NCBI RefSeq assembly: GCF_921293095.1
Contig: NC_060246.1
Span: 111,518,941 to 111,582,940 of the forward strand
From: Ischnura elegans
Lineage: Eukaryota; Arthropoda; Insecta; Odonata; Coenagrionidae
Length of the DNA stretch: 64,000 nucleotides
Direction: 5' to 3'
Within the stretch, counting starts at the first letter, position 1. Each line of letters starts with the position of its first letter. The notes below the pieces were generated by a model. That model worked only from the letters and a program-made list of their open reading frames with translations, did no database searches and was not told the DNA's origin. Position numbers and translations under genes: made by a program. Shown one piece after another: positions 46,581 through 59,010 of the stretch.

Positions 46581-47249
46581 TTTAAGCCTAAGTGAGGATG
46601 GTAAACTAAGCCTTCGGGTCTAATTTCTAGCTAGAACTGCATCCTTCAATGAAACTTATTTTATTGTGTGTCAATGCCAATACACTCTCTATTATATTTA
46701 TACTCTCTTTCATTACCTAAATAATTTTTATGCCAATTATACACTTACTGTTCATCTATTTACTCTAATTACTAGTCTTTCTAATAATGCATTTCCTTTT
46801 GATGTATAATTGCTCTCCGTAAATTCATCCTTTTGAGACATTCGTTTTCTTTCGAGCGTCTTGGCGAGCATCCTATTCCTGAAAGTTAAGTATGCTCTCT
46901 TTCAGTACCTAATTAACAACTGTGACATAGTTTAATTTAATATGACTCTGTTTATTCACGTGTCTGTCACTGAATTCATAGGCGTCGTATATATTTTTTC
47001 GCGCGAGTTCTACGAGTGCTAATGAGTGCCCTGTCCCGACAAATTTAGTGCTTTGTATAAAATGTTCATGCAGCAAGTGTCCTTATGAAGATAACATAGA
47101 ACATTTTTTGAGTGTGTTTATGTTTAATAACTACAATTTACAAGTTTTGCCTATTTCTTTCGTCAGGTTTTTAGGGTTAAAGTTTAAAATTAACAATAGA
47201 AATTATTTGCGATTTCAAGGCTACTTTCGCCCCTTTGAGATCGCTTTGC

Positions 47250-47624
47250 GGGCATCCATTCATTACGAGAGGCATTTGGGGGGGGGGGGGGTTTCATGCT
47301 GAATCTCACCCAATCCCACGTGGAGGTGAGGAGGGGTCATGGCAAGTGTCACGTATTTTTTTCCCGAAAGAGACAGTGAAAAATTACGTTCTTAATAGTC
47401 TTAAATACTAGTCTTAACTAATCTTAATTAAAAGTAATCAATCAATCAATAACAAATCTAACGCAATGAAGCATAAAAATATACTTACGCCGAAAATACG
47501 CATTTTGAACAATATCACGTGAGATTGGAGGGAGGGGTCGAGCCAAATCTCACGATGTCTTACCAAGGGGGAGGAGGGGACCAAAAATCGCCAAAAGGCG
47601 CCTCACGTAATTAATGGACGCCCC
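47250..47624. mobile_element. MITE with CGTCCATTAATTACGTGAGGC-type ends
   Basis: The left end GGGCATCCATTCATTACGAG is continued by AGGC and G runs. The right end is GCCTCACGTAATTAATGGAC followed by GCCCC. The ends are inverted with about four mismatches over 24 bases. G/C homopolymers inside both ends and GTGAGATT words facing inwards (47308, 47520) support one element of about 374 bp, a TIR type widespread in invertebrates. Target duplication not resolved. Confidence 0.68.
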
Positions 47625-50289
47625 ATTATGGGTGCCACGCCATCCTCTGTAAGCATTACAATGACTGCATTGCTTGTTTTTTTGTAATTTATATAATTAA
47701 AAGTAATTTTTCATAAAATAAATAATGTTTCTGAAAAATTGATTGAAATTAAGTGAGTTTTAAACTCACGTTATGACTTAATAAGCAAGCATGAGGTTTC
47801 GTTCTCAAAAACTTAACTTGGCGTAACTAGGGAGTTGATACCTTGAAAAGAGCATCTGCTGGTTCACAACAACTCAAAGTGGCATTAAACGTAGTAGTAG
47901 GTAGTTCTAAGTTGAGTAAATCACCAATTTCTCTGTAAATGATAGTTAGCTGCCGTAGCAATGCTTATCGATTGTCATATGAACTATCGGAAGTTCTCTC
48001 AAATGAAATGCACGACTGATACATGACCTGAGCTGTGATTGGTGGAGTATTTCATTAATCGGTCTGGTTGAGTCAAGTTACGTCCAGCTAAGTTGACGTT
48101 AACTGAGCATAAAAAGTGGAATCATTTTTATGACACCCTCGGTTGTTCATTGTCCTTGAATGTGACGCTTAGTCTTCAAATTCGATTGGGGTATGCTTGA
48201 AGCTGTGGAATTTAAAAAGTTTGTTTTATTAGCCATATTTATTGATCGTAATCTAAAAAAGGATCACCATTATCCATTAATGTAAAAGTGCTCCAATTTT
48301 CATGACAGGTGAAAAGAACCACATTTTATTTGCGCTGTTTTCTCCTTTTGCTTTTTAAGAATGAAATGAGTGTGTATATTCCATGAAAAAGGGGAAGTCC
48401 TGAGACTGGCTGACATAACCGGAAGCTTTAAAAAATGAAAGCTTATCGTTTTGATGACTAATTGATGCTCATATAAATACGTTTGAGGATGAGTTAAATA
48501 GAAGTACGCTTACACTGTAACAAGTTATAATTAACATTTAATTCGGTGAGGTGAATGAAATAGATTGCAGATGGTGACACTTCCCTATGAAACCTATGAA
48601 ATGGCATTATTAATACGCACTCTAGTCGTGTTTCCAAGTAAATATCAGGTGTTGAAAAGTAATAAAAAATAGTGAACATAAGGCTCAAAGTATAATTATA
48701 TTGCAAAAATCGCAAACAAAAATCGCAAACAAAAATTTTGCGAAAGAAAAATGCATTATATGCCTTCAAAGTTTTCAGCAATATATGAATACCTATGATT
48801 ATTATAATAAGTGAATTTTGATCTCGTACTTTGGGTCGAAACAATTAAGATAAGCAATAGAACAACATCTCCTCCTACCAACTGTGATTTTATAATGGGT
48901 GCAGAAGTTAATTTGATATCAATGAAGTTACAATAGCTTCAAATTTTTTTCATTGTAAAGATCCACATTATGGATATTTCATCAGAATTCTACATTTTGT
49001 CACCAAGAGTTTGGGATTCGTGCTAGTGATGCAATACATATTTTTTATTGTGGAAGCTATTTTTATTTTCCGATTGGTTAAATCTTTTTTTTTACCTTAT
49101 CCAATAACTCCTCATTACACTTAGAGATTCTGAAATTCAGTTAATCTGTAATTATTTTTTTCGTTCTATTCGTGGTTTCTCACAAGCCGCATCAACGATA
49201 CTTATCTATGAGTGTTCCCATCGTATTCATGGTGCCTACGCTATGCATTGCGTACCTTAAGGATCCCATAGTTTGTGTTATTTAGTAAATAACTACCATC
49301 TGCACTGAAATTCATTGTACTGACTGCCCATTTAATACATAGAATCGATAGGAAATATTCAACAAAAATTAATTCATCTGGATGATGCCAGCGTATCGGT
49401 CAAGGAAGTAATTGAATTTTTTTGGGGGAATTTGTATCAAGGATATTTATATGAAGGTCACTGCTATTAGTATGGTAGGTTAAATTTCAGTTTTGTTCAT
49501 TGAGATTAGCTTAATAGTATTGAAGTCAGTTTACATTTTTCGCTTTTAATCACTTAAAAAGTACGCATGCGCAGTCACCGCAGAAAGTATCGGAGAACAG
49601 CGCCACCTAAGCGAAGACACGAATTTGTGTGGCTTTATTGGTTCGCGGATGAAAGGGGAGTGGGTTGAAGAAATGGTAGGGGATATGTGAGGAGGAGTGC
49701 ATTCGAACCCAGGCTAGTGATTCGAGAGGACTGCTGTGGTCTCATCGAATCTTGGGGTCGTCTCCTTTCCCAAAACATTGAGCGAGGACAGCGGTGCGAT
49801 AAGAGGGGAAGAGTCCCAGCTGTGATCACCGCCTCATGCGTTTACAGCCGAGAGAAAGAGAAAGCACTTTGGAAGCCTTCCGAAACGATTGAGTGAAAAC
49901 AAGTTCAGCGGAAAAGGCCGATATGACTGTTTCGCGGCCAATCGTGTACAAAGTTGCCGCATTAGAATTTTATGAGAACTAAATCAAGTCACGAAAACGA
50001 GACGACTCACCTCCGTAATTAATGTTTGGGAAGATCCTTTTAATTTTACAACAACATGTGCGCCTTAATTTTCAGTTGTGGTATGGGACGCATACGATTG
50101 CGGAAGCCAAGATTAATGGCTCTACGTCTATTTGACAAAGAAGTATCTCCACTTTTTCGATTGTTATGATTAACTCGTTCTTTAACTCACTTTCTTATTG
50201 ATATCATTACCTATTTACTTCACTTAGAAAATTTTAATTTTTAATATTCATTAAAATTGAAATTAAAGTATTTTGAAAGCACATTATAG
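47625..50289. other. Gene-poor stretch
   Basis: No exon recognised. A 14-bp unit (AATCGCAAACAAAA) is duplicated in tandem near 48708-48735. About 49560-49900 is GC-richer and includes ACGCATGCGCAG (49563-49574), close to the NRF1-type motif, so an unrecognised promoter is possible. Confidence 0.35.
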
Positions 50290-50850
50290 GAAAAGGGATA
50301 CAACTTTTAGGACATCAGGAAGAGATTTGTGTTCGAAAAGGAGGAGTTCATGAATAGGAAGGAGCTAATGAGGGGATCCTTATGTAAGAGTTTAAAGAAA
50401 AGGCTATTCAGGAGGAGTGCTGTGCTTTACGGTGCGGAACCATGGACACTTAGGAAGGAGGACGAGAGAAGATTAGAGGCGTTCGAGATATGGGTGTGGA
50501 GAAGAATGAAGACGGCGAAGTGGACGGAGCGGGAGGAACGACGAAGTGTTGGACATGGTGGGTGAGGAGAGGCCGCTTTTTGATGACATACGGAGGAGAC
50601 AGAAAGCATGGGTGGAGCGAGTGCTGAGCGGGGAGGGGGTGTTGAAAACAATGTTAGAGGATAGAATGTTTTAGGTAAACGAGGGAGAGGAAGGAAAGTA
50701 ATTGGATTTTTTGGTAGAATGGAAGGGAGTAGGCCTTATTGAGAATCGAAGAGGGAAGTGCTAGAAGGAAAGGGAGGCTCCCAGAATGCTTCTTAAGTAC
50801 TCAATAGAAACCCGCATTCATCGGTAGAATAATTTAATAATAATAATATA
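50290..50850 (+). mobile_element. LINE 3'-end fragment (ORF2 C-terminus)
   Basis: The frame 50329-50565 includes AVLYGAEPWTLRKEDERRLE and EIWVWRRM. After a one-base slip it continues NDEVLDMVGEERPLFDDIRR and the RQKAW...VLSGEGVLKT block, then stops. The tail contains GAGGCTCCCAGAATGCTTCT and ends in a TAATAATAATA run near 50837. This is the C-terminal tail and 3' UTR of an arthropod LINE related to, but distinct from, the one at 20009-21800. Confidence 0.88.
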
Positions 50851-51256
50851 AAATGTTGGTGATTAGTAAGAGCTGACGCAAATTTTCAAGGATGGATCAA
50901 TTATCTAGGCTAAGAATTTGGAGAGCAGGACAAGGTTGGATAAAAACAATATGTTAGCATTGTCGCTCTTTTAGTGACTGGGCCCAAGGGATCATAAATT
51001 TAAATGCTCTATCCGGAATAAATTGTTCTGCAATTATGGAGTCTCACATCTGACAGAAAACGTGTTAACTACTTTCACCGTGTGATGCCAGTCGCTTTGA
51101 GTATTCTCAGCTAATGAGTCCTGATAAAAGCAAATTCTTAATAAGGGTTCAGATGGAATGTCCCAGGCGAAGTCTTAGGACACTCTCAAACCGAAATTCT
51201 CGAGGCACAAGGTGGGCAAGGCAAGGGAACTGGTCTCTCCACCCCGACTTTGTGAC

Positions 51257-51760
51257 ATTACTTCTACATCTACATAATACCCCGCAAGCCGCCTAAAAGG
51301 CGTGTGGCGGTGGGGGGTGTTAGGACACCAGCCGTTTACAGCTAAAGAAAAATGAAGTGCTCTAACGAGGTTGAGACTAGCGTTTATTAAAGTCCTTTAT
51401 TGTTCGGGGGAAAAACGAATTCCCATATCTATCCGTTCGGCAAAACATCTCTCTTAATTTATTGCTTCTATCGGACCTGGAAATATACTGTGTCTCCAAT
51501 AATATGTTCTCTGTGTCGCTCTTAAAGATATCCATTCTCAATTGTTCAAGCAATCTAAGCCTAGCGGGCAGCCTCCGAGTCTCCAGCGGCTCCCAACCTA
51601 ATTCGCTTAACATCTGGGTAATACTATCTGTACGCCCGTAGTAGTTTTTGACGAAACGCGCAGCCTTCCTTTGTATTTTATTCAGTTCGCGGATTAAATC
51701 TTTCTCACACGCGTGTAGAGTGAACTATACCAACACTTATCCAAACCAACCTTCGAGTTG
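51257..51760 (-). mobile_element. LINE C-terminal fragment (different family)
   Basis: The minus strand reads ELNKIQRKAARFVKNYYGRT, then MLSELGWEPLETRRLPARLR and a closing FFPRTIKDFNKR followed by a stop at 51377. This is the typical end of non-LTR RT proteins (Jockey/CR1-like group). The 3' part near 51257-51300 has the CTACATCTACAT repeat common at the end of such elements. RT domain missing. Confidence 0.85.
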
Positions 51761-53160
51761 AGGCACTGACAGTAGGGAGATTAGCATCAAAATAGTGTGA
51801 CTTGTGATGACCTCCACGTCACTGTTTTTGAGCATGATCCATTTCTCAAATTGTTTTGGGGCTGAATTTGTGGAATTTTCTCAAGTTAATCAAGTTGATC
51901 ACTTTTTCTATTGTTTACCTCATGAGATGACGTTTTGGGGCATCCTTGTTCTATGTTCTTTGCCATTGAATATTTTTTTGCTTTCTTTGATCGGCGTATA
52001 AACCAAGGACTTGTAACGCCTGCGTTACTGTTATACCGATGTGGCATGTGTAATTTGCGTTGTACTGTGCATACACATCGTTCGCGAAAGAATGTGTCAT
52101 AGTGAAATTATTTTTAGTTAGTCTCAGTTATATATATCGGCGGTCCGCATAGGGTGCATTTTTAAGAGTTACGTTATTTTCCTTTGCTTTTATGTATGGC
52201 TCTATTTTCAATTGTTAAGAGTTATTTCACATTGGGCCAGGGGATCATGAAAATATATGAAAAAATATTATTCCATTCACTATATTTTCTAACTCTCATT
52301 TCCGCCTCCCTCATAAAAGGTTTTATTTCCTCTAGAAAATGTCACGGGATTGTTGATTCCGGTCGAGGTGTACCAAAAAGTGCGTACAAACAAAGTTATC
52401 GACTTATTCAATTAAGAATGACCCCTGTGTTAGCGTACACCATGTGTAAACGTGACCCGGCTTGCCCTACCCAGTAGTGGTATACCCACGGACGTCAGTT
52501 GTTTCCGATCTCCCTTATTAATAGAGAAATCACTCTTCGACGTCATAGTGCTCATCATCAATAAATCTGGGCGTAGTTTCAGGTCGTGAAGAGCAAGTCC
52601 GCTATTCCAATAACCGTGGAGAGCGATCGTTCCGCCTCTTAGACGGACGTTTGAAATCGATCGGTCGGTACGTCTTGTGGACAGAACGCCTTTGAATTTT
52701 TCACAAGTGTCCCGAATGAGGATAGAGCCTCATTGTCCTCTATCGATCAATATTATCAGCTAAAAATATTAAAATCACTTTCCCGAAGAATGATTTTGTG
52801 TCATGGAATTCTCAGTGTAGTTTTCCTCAGATCGTGTCCTTTACCTTCGCAAATATCATGCTTATTGATATCCCCTGAGATGACAGACATGTAATTAGGA
52901 GTGCGCCTAATGTATTCGAATACCGGTATACTAGTAGGCTCGTTAATACCCCTGCAGGTTCCTATAAACCCATGCAGGTTCCTGAGTTCTCTTCTAGGAA
53001 CACGATCACTCAGCCGATTGCATAAATACCCAGACGAATACCTTCCGAACGTAGGTGGAAAGTTCCTGAGGCGAATGTCTACCAAAGGCGCTCGATTTCC
53101 TGGACGAAAACAACGAGGATGTCAGTAAGAATACCGTCATCGCTCTCTTTTGACTTCTTA
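51761..53160. other. Gene-poor stretch
   Basis: No exon or full element recognised. CCCATGCAGGTTCCTGAG near 52970 repeats the nearby GCAGGTTCCT at about 52954. The frame at 52184-52477 has no family motif. Confidence 0.4.
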
Positions 53161-53164
53161 GGTA

Positions 53165-53265
53165 AGATCGTTTTCAAGAATACGTAGACATCCATGTGTC
53201 CCGTTTTACCGATGGGGTCGGGTCGGTGGAAACTTGGAAGGTTGGCACATGCGGCGACCTGCATC
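53165..53265. repeat. Third copy of the foldback arm of 34933-35800
   Basis: Shares GATCGTTTTCA, TGTAGACA-like and TGGGGTCGGGTCGGTGGAAA, then ACTTGGAAGGTTGGCACATG with the arms at 34933-35081 and 35653-35800, extending past the arm end into GGTTGGCACATG as in the right arm. No matching inverted arm was found nearby. Confidence 0.7.
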
Positions 53266-53479
53266 CTTAGCTTTCACGCCACTTAGACCCCACGAGGACG
53301 GACAGGATGTTGTCGAGACTAGCAAAACGAGAGTAAAACTCCAGGGAAGCCTCATAAGCCCAAGTGGATGTAACGCAATGAGGAAATTCACGGCCGCGTG
53401 CAATTTGCGCCGTCGTATTGTTTTCTTTCGGGCTCTGCGGCATGGTTTTTCCTCTCGTTAGAGTCATATTCAGACTCAC

Positions 53480-53630
53480 CGCATATCTATAAATATAAAC
53501 GAGAATGTCTGTTTGTCCGCTATGCGTTTCCATACGGCTGCATGGATTGAGGCCAAAGTTAGGACTTGGGGGCATATCATGCTCCAGAAGCCCGTAGTGC
53601 CACTATCTCTTGCGCCCGACGTGTTCTTTG
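53480..53630. repeat. Dispersed repeat with TATAAACGAGAATGTCTGTT motif
   Basis: The phrase ATATAAACGAGAATGTCTGT followed by TTGTCCGCTATGCGTTTCCA resembles, from memory, a repeat phrase common in arthropod genomes near transposon ends. Boundaries not defined. Confidence 0.35.
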
Positions 53631-54029
53631 CTTCGTTTTCTCATTACCGAACCCTGCACGTGCGCACAGCGCTACCTAGCACCCATTCCCCACCCTCTGC
53701 TTACTCTTCCACCTTTTTATAACATTCCCATTCACTTTACCATTTTTCTATATCTTTGTGCGCGCTGTGTGCGAGGTGAAGGCCGATTTGGCGAATTTCA
53801 ATTCCAATACTGCCTTTTCTCTCCTCTTCACTGTTCACAGGTATATGGCCCAAGAATGATCTTGCTGTCCTTTTAACCGTGAATTCTGACAAATCGTGTT
53901 TTTTTTTTACGTTCCTACATATTTTCCAATTGTGTAGTCAATGTGACCATGAATTCAAAGTTCTAAGTTTCCCCTTCTCTGGGAACTATACTTCCCGAAC
54001 AATGCCGGGTGGACGGCTAGTGATATATG

Positions 54030-54115
54030 AAGTTGTGACTCCCTCGCCGAGTAGGTTAATTCCTTACGTGGTAGCTACGGTGATATTCTGGGAGGGTTCA
54101 AATCTGAGGCAATTA
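54030..54115 (+). mobile_element. tRNA-like SINE head, degenerate
   Basis: A box A-like CTCGCCGAGTAGGTTA (about 54042) and box B GGGTTCAAATCTG (54094-54106) at roughly tRNA spacing. Not foldable as a functional tRNA. Confidence 0.4.
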
Positions 54116-54719
54116 TACATTTTTTCATGTTGTTAGAGATACTTATATTTCACAGTGCGAAAAGAATGTTAACATCAACACAATCGAAAGGAAGTTAATG
54201 CTCAATTTTTCAAAGGACTGAATAAATTGAAATGATGACTCTACCTACTTTATCTACTCTGCCCGTGCGGGAAAGTTGCCAACTTATACCAAGTTCTGAG
54301 AACCGTAATTTTTTCTAAATCCGAAAATTTATCCTACGTAAATCAACGAAAAATTTTATTTCATGAAATTATTCGTCGATTTGATTTCTACAGGATTCTT
54401 GAAATTAACAGTTATGCATCGTATTAAAACATTTAACTCAGGTTTTATCCTGTGAAACTTTTCAGTCATGGTGGTGGAAGTAAAACACTTCATTAGTAAT
54501 TTTCCACACTTTTTGGGTTTCAACACTTGGCCCGCGTTTCATTAAAGTGCGGAAAATTACTCAAAATTGTTTTCCTTTCATCATCATCATTGTATCACAT
54601 TTTCCATTAAAAGAATACCAGTCCGCGCTCTGTTCATCAAGCTATTGTATCATATTTAAATTTATTTTTCCCGTGAAATACGCGAGATGGTTTCATAAGA
54701 GGTAAATAGAGGGTTTAAT

Positions 54720-55010
54720 AATTGTTCTCGTGCGTTTCTATGGTAAACTCTAATTGTTGTTTTCGCCTCTTTCCTCCTCCTCCCCCCCCCCCCGGGGTGA
54801 GTGCTACCTTTTTTTTTATTTGGGATTGGTGAAAATGAAAGAGGAGCCTCGATTCGGAGATGGCTTCGGCTCCATCTGGCCTTGTCGTCGCCCCTCATTA
54901 TCTCGGATGCGGACTGAAGGTAGGAAAAGGCAGGCGGCGCAAATTTTCGGCCGGAAATTATATCCGGGAATCCATAACAATTTAAATGAAGCTCCATATT
55001 CCACGTAATG
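54720..55010. other. GC-richer island with poly(C) tract
   Basis: A C homopolymer at about 54780-54793 and a T run at about 54810-54818 precede 200 bases of balanced, non-repetitive sequence containing GATTCGGAGATGGCTTCGGC. No splice-supported frame and no repeat ends. A regulatory element is possible but unproven. Confidence 0.28.
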
Positions 55011-56150
55011 GAACTCTGTGAGTGAATTTACCATCAAAAAATATTAGACGTATTACTAGTTTAAAACTGACATTATCATCTTAAAATGTTGTGTTGAATT
55101 AATTATTTTCGACATTCACATCCATCTTAACTCTAAAAATGCTTAGTCTCGTAAAAAAATAGGTAAAAGTTTCACATCCACGATATAAGCAAATGTAAAC
55201 AAGCGTCTGCAAAAATACCACAAATTTATTTTTATTATCATTACCATGATAAATTTTTCGGTTGATTGAATACTATCCTTTATTAGTAATGTCAATTACA
55301 GTTTTCTTTTAATCTAAATCTACCCCTTGGTGATTAATTAAGCCATTCCTAACAAAATTTAAAAAAAAAGCAAATAATTTTTTTACGTACATAAAAAGAT
55401 ATTAAAAAATAAACGTGTTGAATTGAACTCTCAATAATTTTATGCTTAAAATACTTGATGAAACTCTAATGGAACTTGGTAGGTGTAACTCATGGCCGGA
55501 AAAATATTATGCATTGAAAAAAATATAAAACGCAACAAGATTGACTTATTTCTCCGTTGCATATTGTCTTTCGTGAAAACATGATTAGTGATGAAGACAT
55601 CGCCCTCGCTCGACCAGATTTTATTTATTACTTATTCATAACCACGATATATCGTAGTAATTTTTATGGTATTTTTGAAGAGCCTTACCCACACTTTCTC
55701 ATATGTCAGATAAGAAATGTTAACATATTTCTTTCTCGGACTAAGCATTTTTGTACCTAAGTTACATGTGAATTTTGACGAGATTTAACTCTGCAGAGCA
55801 TGAAATTATAGATGATAGCGTCAATTTTAAAGAAGTTATGTATACCTTTTTTAAATTTCAAAATTCGACTGAACGAGCACAAGTGATTAGTCCTCTTAAT
55901 TAACGTTCGACTATTTGGCTGATATATGGAAGCCTTTTCTCAGTTTTCCTCTGAGAACGTTTGTGGTTGCCAGTCTTCCCTAACATTCGATCATACCAGG
56001 AAGTTTTGCCTCCAGCCGTCGAGTCATGTTAGATTTAATTTATTTTATGAGTTTTTAGCAGCGCTTGGGTAGGGAATTTTCCTTCTTCTCGGCGCGAAAT
56101 CGTTCCGTAACTTCGTACGAGCAGGAAAATTGACACAAAAAAATCTATCG
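55011..56150. other. Gene-poor AT-rich stretch
   Basis: Nothing supported: no exon, terminal repeats or RNA gene recognised. Confidence 0.5.
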
Positions 56151-56182
56151 TTGGAATTAACAATAGGGTGGTTTTTAACCGT

Positions 56183-56300
56183 CGGCCACAGAGTGGCCGG
56201 AGGTCAAAACCATTATGGCGCCATAATGGCAACCCATTATGGCCATAATGCCTTGACACAGTACGGCCAAAGTGTGGCCACATTGTGGCCATAATTGTTG
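56183..56300. repeat. Cluster of GGCC-centred dyads
   Basis: Contains the perfect 20-bp palindrome CCATTATGGCGCCATAATGG (56210-56229), the 16-bp palindrome CATTATGGCCATAATG (56235-56250), then GTGTGGCCACATTGTGGCC and GTGGCCATAAT. Upstream is GGCCACAGAGTGGCC. At least six GGCC-centred dyads fall within about 120 bases. Function unknown. Confidence 0.8.
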
Positions 56301-58370
56301 TGTTTACTGGGTTCATTAGTACGTTTCTGAAGTGACCATAAGAAATGAACGTACTAACCAGGAAAACGTGCTAACGAAGAAAGTAAATAATAGCAGTCAG
56401 GGTAATTGCAATCTGTGGAAAAGTCGTCATAATTACAAAAGGGTGGTTTCCTATTATTTTTTTATTGCCTATATCGAAAGATTATTACTCCTGGAGTACG
56501 TATTTCACGATTTTAGATTTTTTAAACGACGATATCTATTTTTCGCGATTAAATGAAAAGTGAAAATTTTCACGCGCGCGAAAACGCGACGGCTAAGGAT
56601 GAATGATGGGAAAACTCTGTGTGACGTCGTTCTGGTTCCCACTGCCGCAAGTGAGGTGACCTTGGGGCGTGGCTTTGAGCGCTGATACGACGCTAGATGC
56701 TAGCAGGTAGCAGAGTACCCTGCTAGCTGGTAGCGCTTGGCTTAAATAATAATTATTAATACCTTATCAAACGAAGAAAACTTTCCGACCTTGGCCAATT
56801 TTAATAGGTGATTTTTAAGATATGTTTTCCTGAGCTCTGTGCCTCATGCATGCATTGGTAATCTCAGACGATGTAAAACTTCTATAGAAGTAGTATATCT
56901 ACTCGTATAGAAACTAGGTCCCTGTGACGTCACGTGGAGTGCCATTGCATGGGCGCCAATCTGGCCTTTTTCAAATGAGGATATAATTGACCATTGCCAT
57001 TCGTCTAAACCGGTAATTCTAAAACCAAATAATTTATATATTATGAATACGCTAATGGTGGGTAACGAATCGCATTCAATGCCTTTCGTTTCCTTTGATA
57101 AAGGAAACTACCCTATTGTAATTAGTTAACGATTAACATTATTCGTTAAAAATATCGGCTATATAAAAAACTTTTACTTTCCAACATTACTTTTGACTTA
57201 CAACTTGTTTACAACTCAACTTTACATTTCAAATTTGCTTTGAATTTATTAATATTATAGGTTATTCGTCTGGTTAGATTTTCCAAGAGTACAATGGTGA
57301 CTTTTTTTTTAACAAAAGAGCAACGGCCCGTATAATAAGCCGTGCGTATATAAAATGTAACTGTGCTTTAAGAATACTGTGGATAGCGACGAAAAGTTTT
57401 TTTTGTGGTAATAATTGCCTACCTTAAAAACTAATAATACTTTCGCTAATGCATAAGTTTAATAAATGAAATTTTAATGGCACATAAAGGGAATAATTAG
57501 ACGAGATATAAATGTTAAAAATTTTGGAAACCCTCCATAAGAATAAAATTTGAAGTGCCTCTCCCGCGCATTGCGTTTGACGGTAGAAATAAAAGTGGCG
57601 AGGGTAGTTTTCTGGGCTGTACCTCTCGGAGGTCGCTTATAAGGACAAGAGCGAATCGAAAAGAAGAGGGATGATCCTTCAAATGAAATTTTCTCAAGCG
57701 TATTTTAACCCCTCACCCCTCTTTTCGTGCGAATCAAGAATATAAATCGGCCGGACGTAAACACAATTTGCAGCCACGCCTTTGGAGACCGCTACGTCAT
57801 CACTTTCCCGTCTGCCTCTTGAGTGTTCCTCATCCTTGAGTGAAAAAAGAATTAACTCAATTCAAGTCGAGAGTTGAGTCGTGCTTATTTGAATTTAGGA
57901 AAACCGATTTTGCTGACTCTTCGAGTCAAAATTTATCTGGAAAAGTGATTCTCAAACGGAGGGGCTCTCGATAAAGATGGAGGGCGATATAGCACATTTA
58001 ATGGGAGGATTTTTTTTTTCGGGGGTCAAGAGAGAAAAATTGGAGGGTGATTCCGAACTCCAGGCTATCATCAGCGTTTTCAACCGCCAAAGTAAGCTTT
58101 TTAAGGCTTTTGGTGGAACTGTTTTACAATCCAAACGGCACTTACTGCTTTGAGGAAAATCTATGCAATATTCTTGAAATATGCACTTTCAATGCATAAA
58201 AATTGCAGGAGGAGAGCTTTTAGTGTGATTTGCGCCTGGATATGCCTGTGACTAATGGAAGGTGTGATACGGATGTTTAGTGTAAATTTTAAGGCGTAGT
58301 ATTGATTTGCAAGATCCCTCTTGAAAGTTAGGCTATCGCCATTAAAATGAATTCCGATTCATTGAAGAGT
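56301..58370. other. Gene-poor stretch
   Basis: No exon recognised. About 56570-56720 is CpG-richer (CGCGCGCGAAAACGCGACGG) and followed by a short CTAGCAGGTAGCA/CTAGCTGGTAGC near-repeat. The remainder is AT-rich. Confidence 0.4.
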
Positions 58371-58376
58371 ACAGAA

Positions 58377-58611
58377 AGATTGTTTTGACGCAGCTCTCTT
58401 TTAAATTTTTCTATCGGCTAATCTTTATCATCGAAGAAGGACAGACGGAAGGGAAAAAGGGCAAGGGACGGCCCCAAATGATTTACATACAACATGTTAT
58501 AAAGGATTGAAAAGAGAAGAAACATGTCGCTATGAAAAGGTTAGCGGCTAAGAGAGCGGAATGGAGAGCTGCGTCAAATCAATCCTAGGATTATTGACTA
58601 ATGATGATGAA
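58377..58611. mobile_element. LINE 3' ends in opposite orientation (foldback)
   Basis: 58377-58430 is an antisense copy of the LINE tail (GTTTTGACGCAGCTCTC, TATCGGCTAATCTTT). 58440-58611 is a sense copy of the same tail (AGGGCAAGGGACGGCCCC, GAAAAGGTTAGCGGCTAAGA, TGGAGAGCTGCGTCAAATCA) ending ATGATGATGAA. Both match the 20009-21800 family, so the pair forms an inverted repeat. Confidence 0.8.
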
Positions 58612-58740
58612 TCTTTTAACACTAATGTAATCCTTTTGCTGTAACTTCTTCATCTCCTGTAAATGCTTAATCCGATTTTAGGGTTATTTTATGTAATACC
58701 GATCCTGCGCTGTTATAAATATACCAAGGAAATTACAAAG

Positions 58741-59010
58741 TCGGTACCGTTAGTCTTGTGCTTGTACAGGATCGAGATGAAATTTCCGTCGAAATGAACA
58801 GTTTAGCGCCTAGCACCTCTATGGACTACTGATGGAGTATTTCGAACGTAAGGTAACGGGGAGTTATGTGAGGCATGTAGATGGCATGTGGGAAGAAGGA
58901 GAGGGGTACTACCATGTAACATCCCTGCTAGGACTCGAATACCTCAGGGTTGGAGTTACTTACAGCCTTATTAGCGACTCCAACCCTGAATTAGCGGATC
59001 TGCTCTCAAC
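58741..59010. repeat. Duplicated block, copy A
   Basis: Begins TCGGTA and shares ACAGGATCGAGATGAAATTT, CGTCGAAATGAAC, TTTAGCG and CCTCTATGGA with copy B at 59501-59780, about 760 bases downstream, in the same orientation. The copies are diverged with indels. Confidence 0.72.

Noticed and set aside
49690..49760. Reverse-strand tRNA-like sequence (box B GGGTTCGAATGC)
   Set aside because: No matching box A or cloverleaf at the right distance.
54779..54818. Poly(C)/poly(T) tract as a regulatory switch
   Set aside because: Homopolymers of this length also occur at transposon edges here (35320, 35515, 47279), so there is no reason to give it a function.
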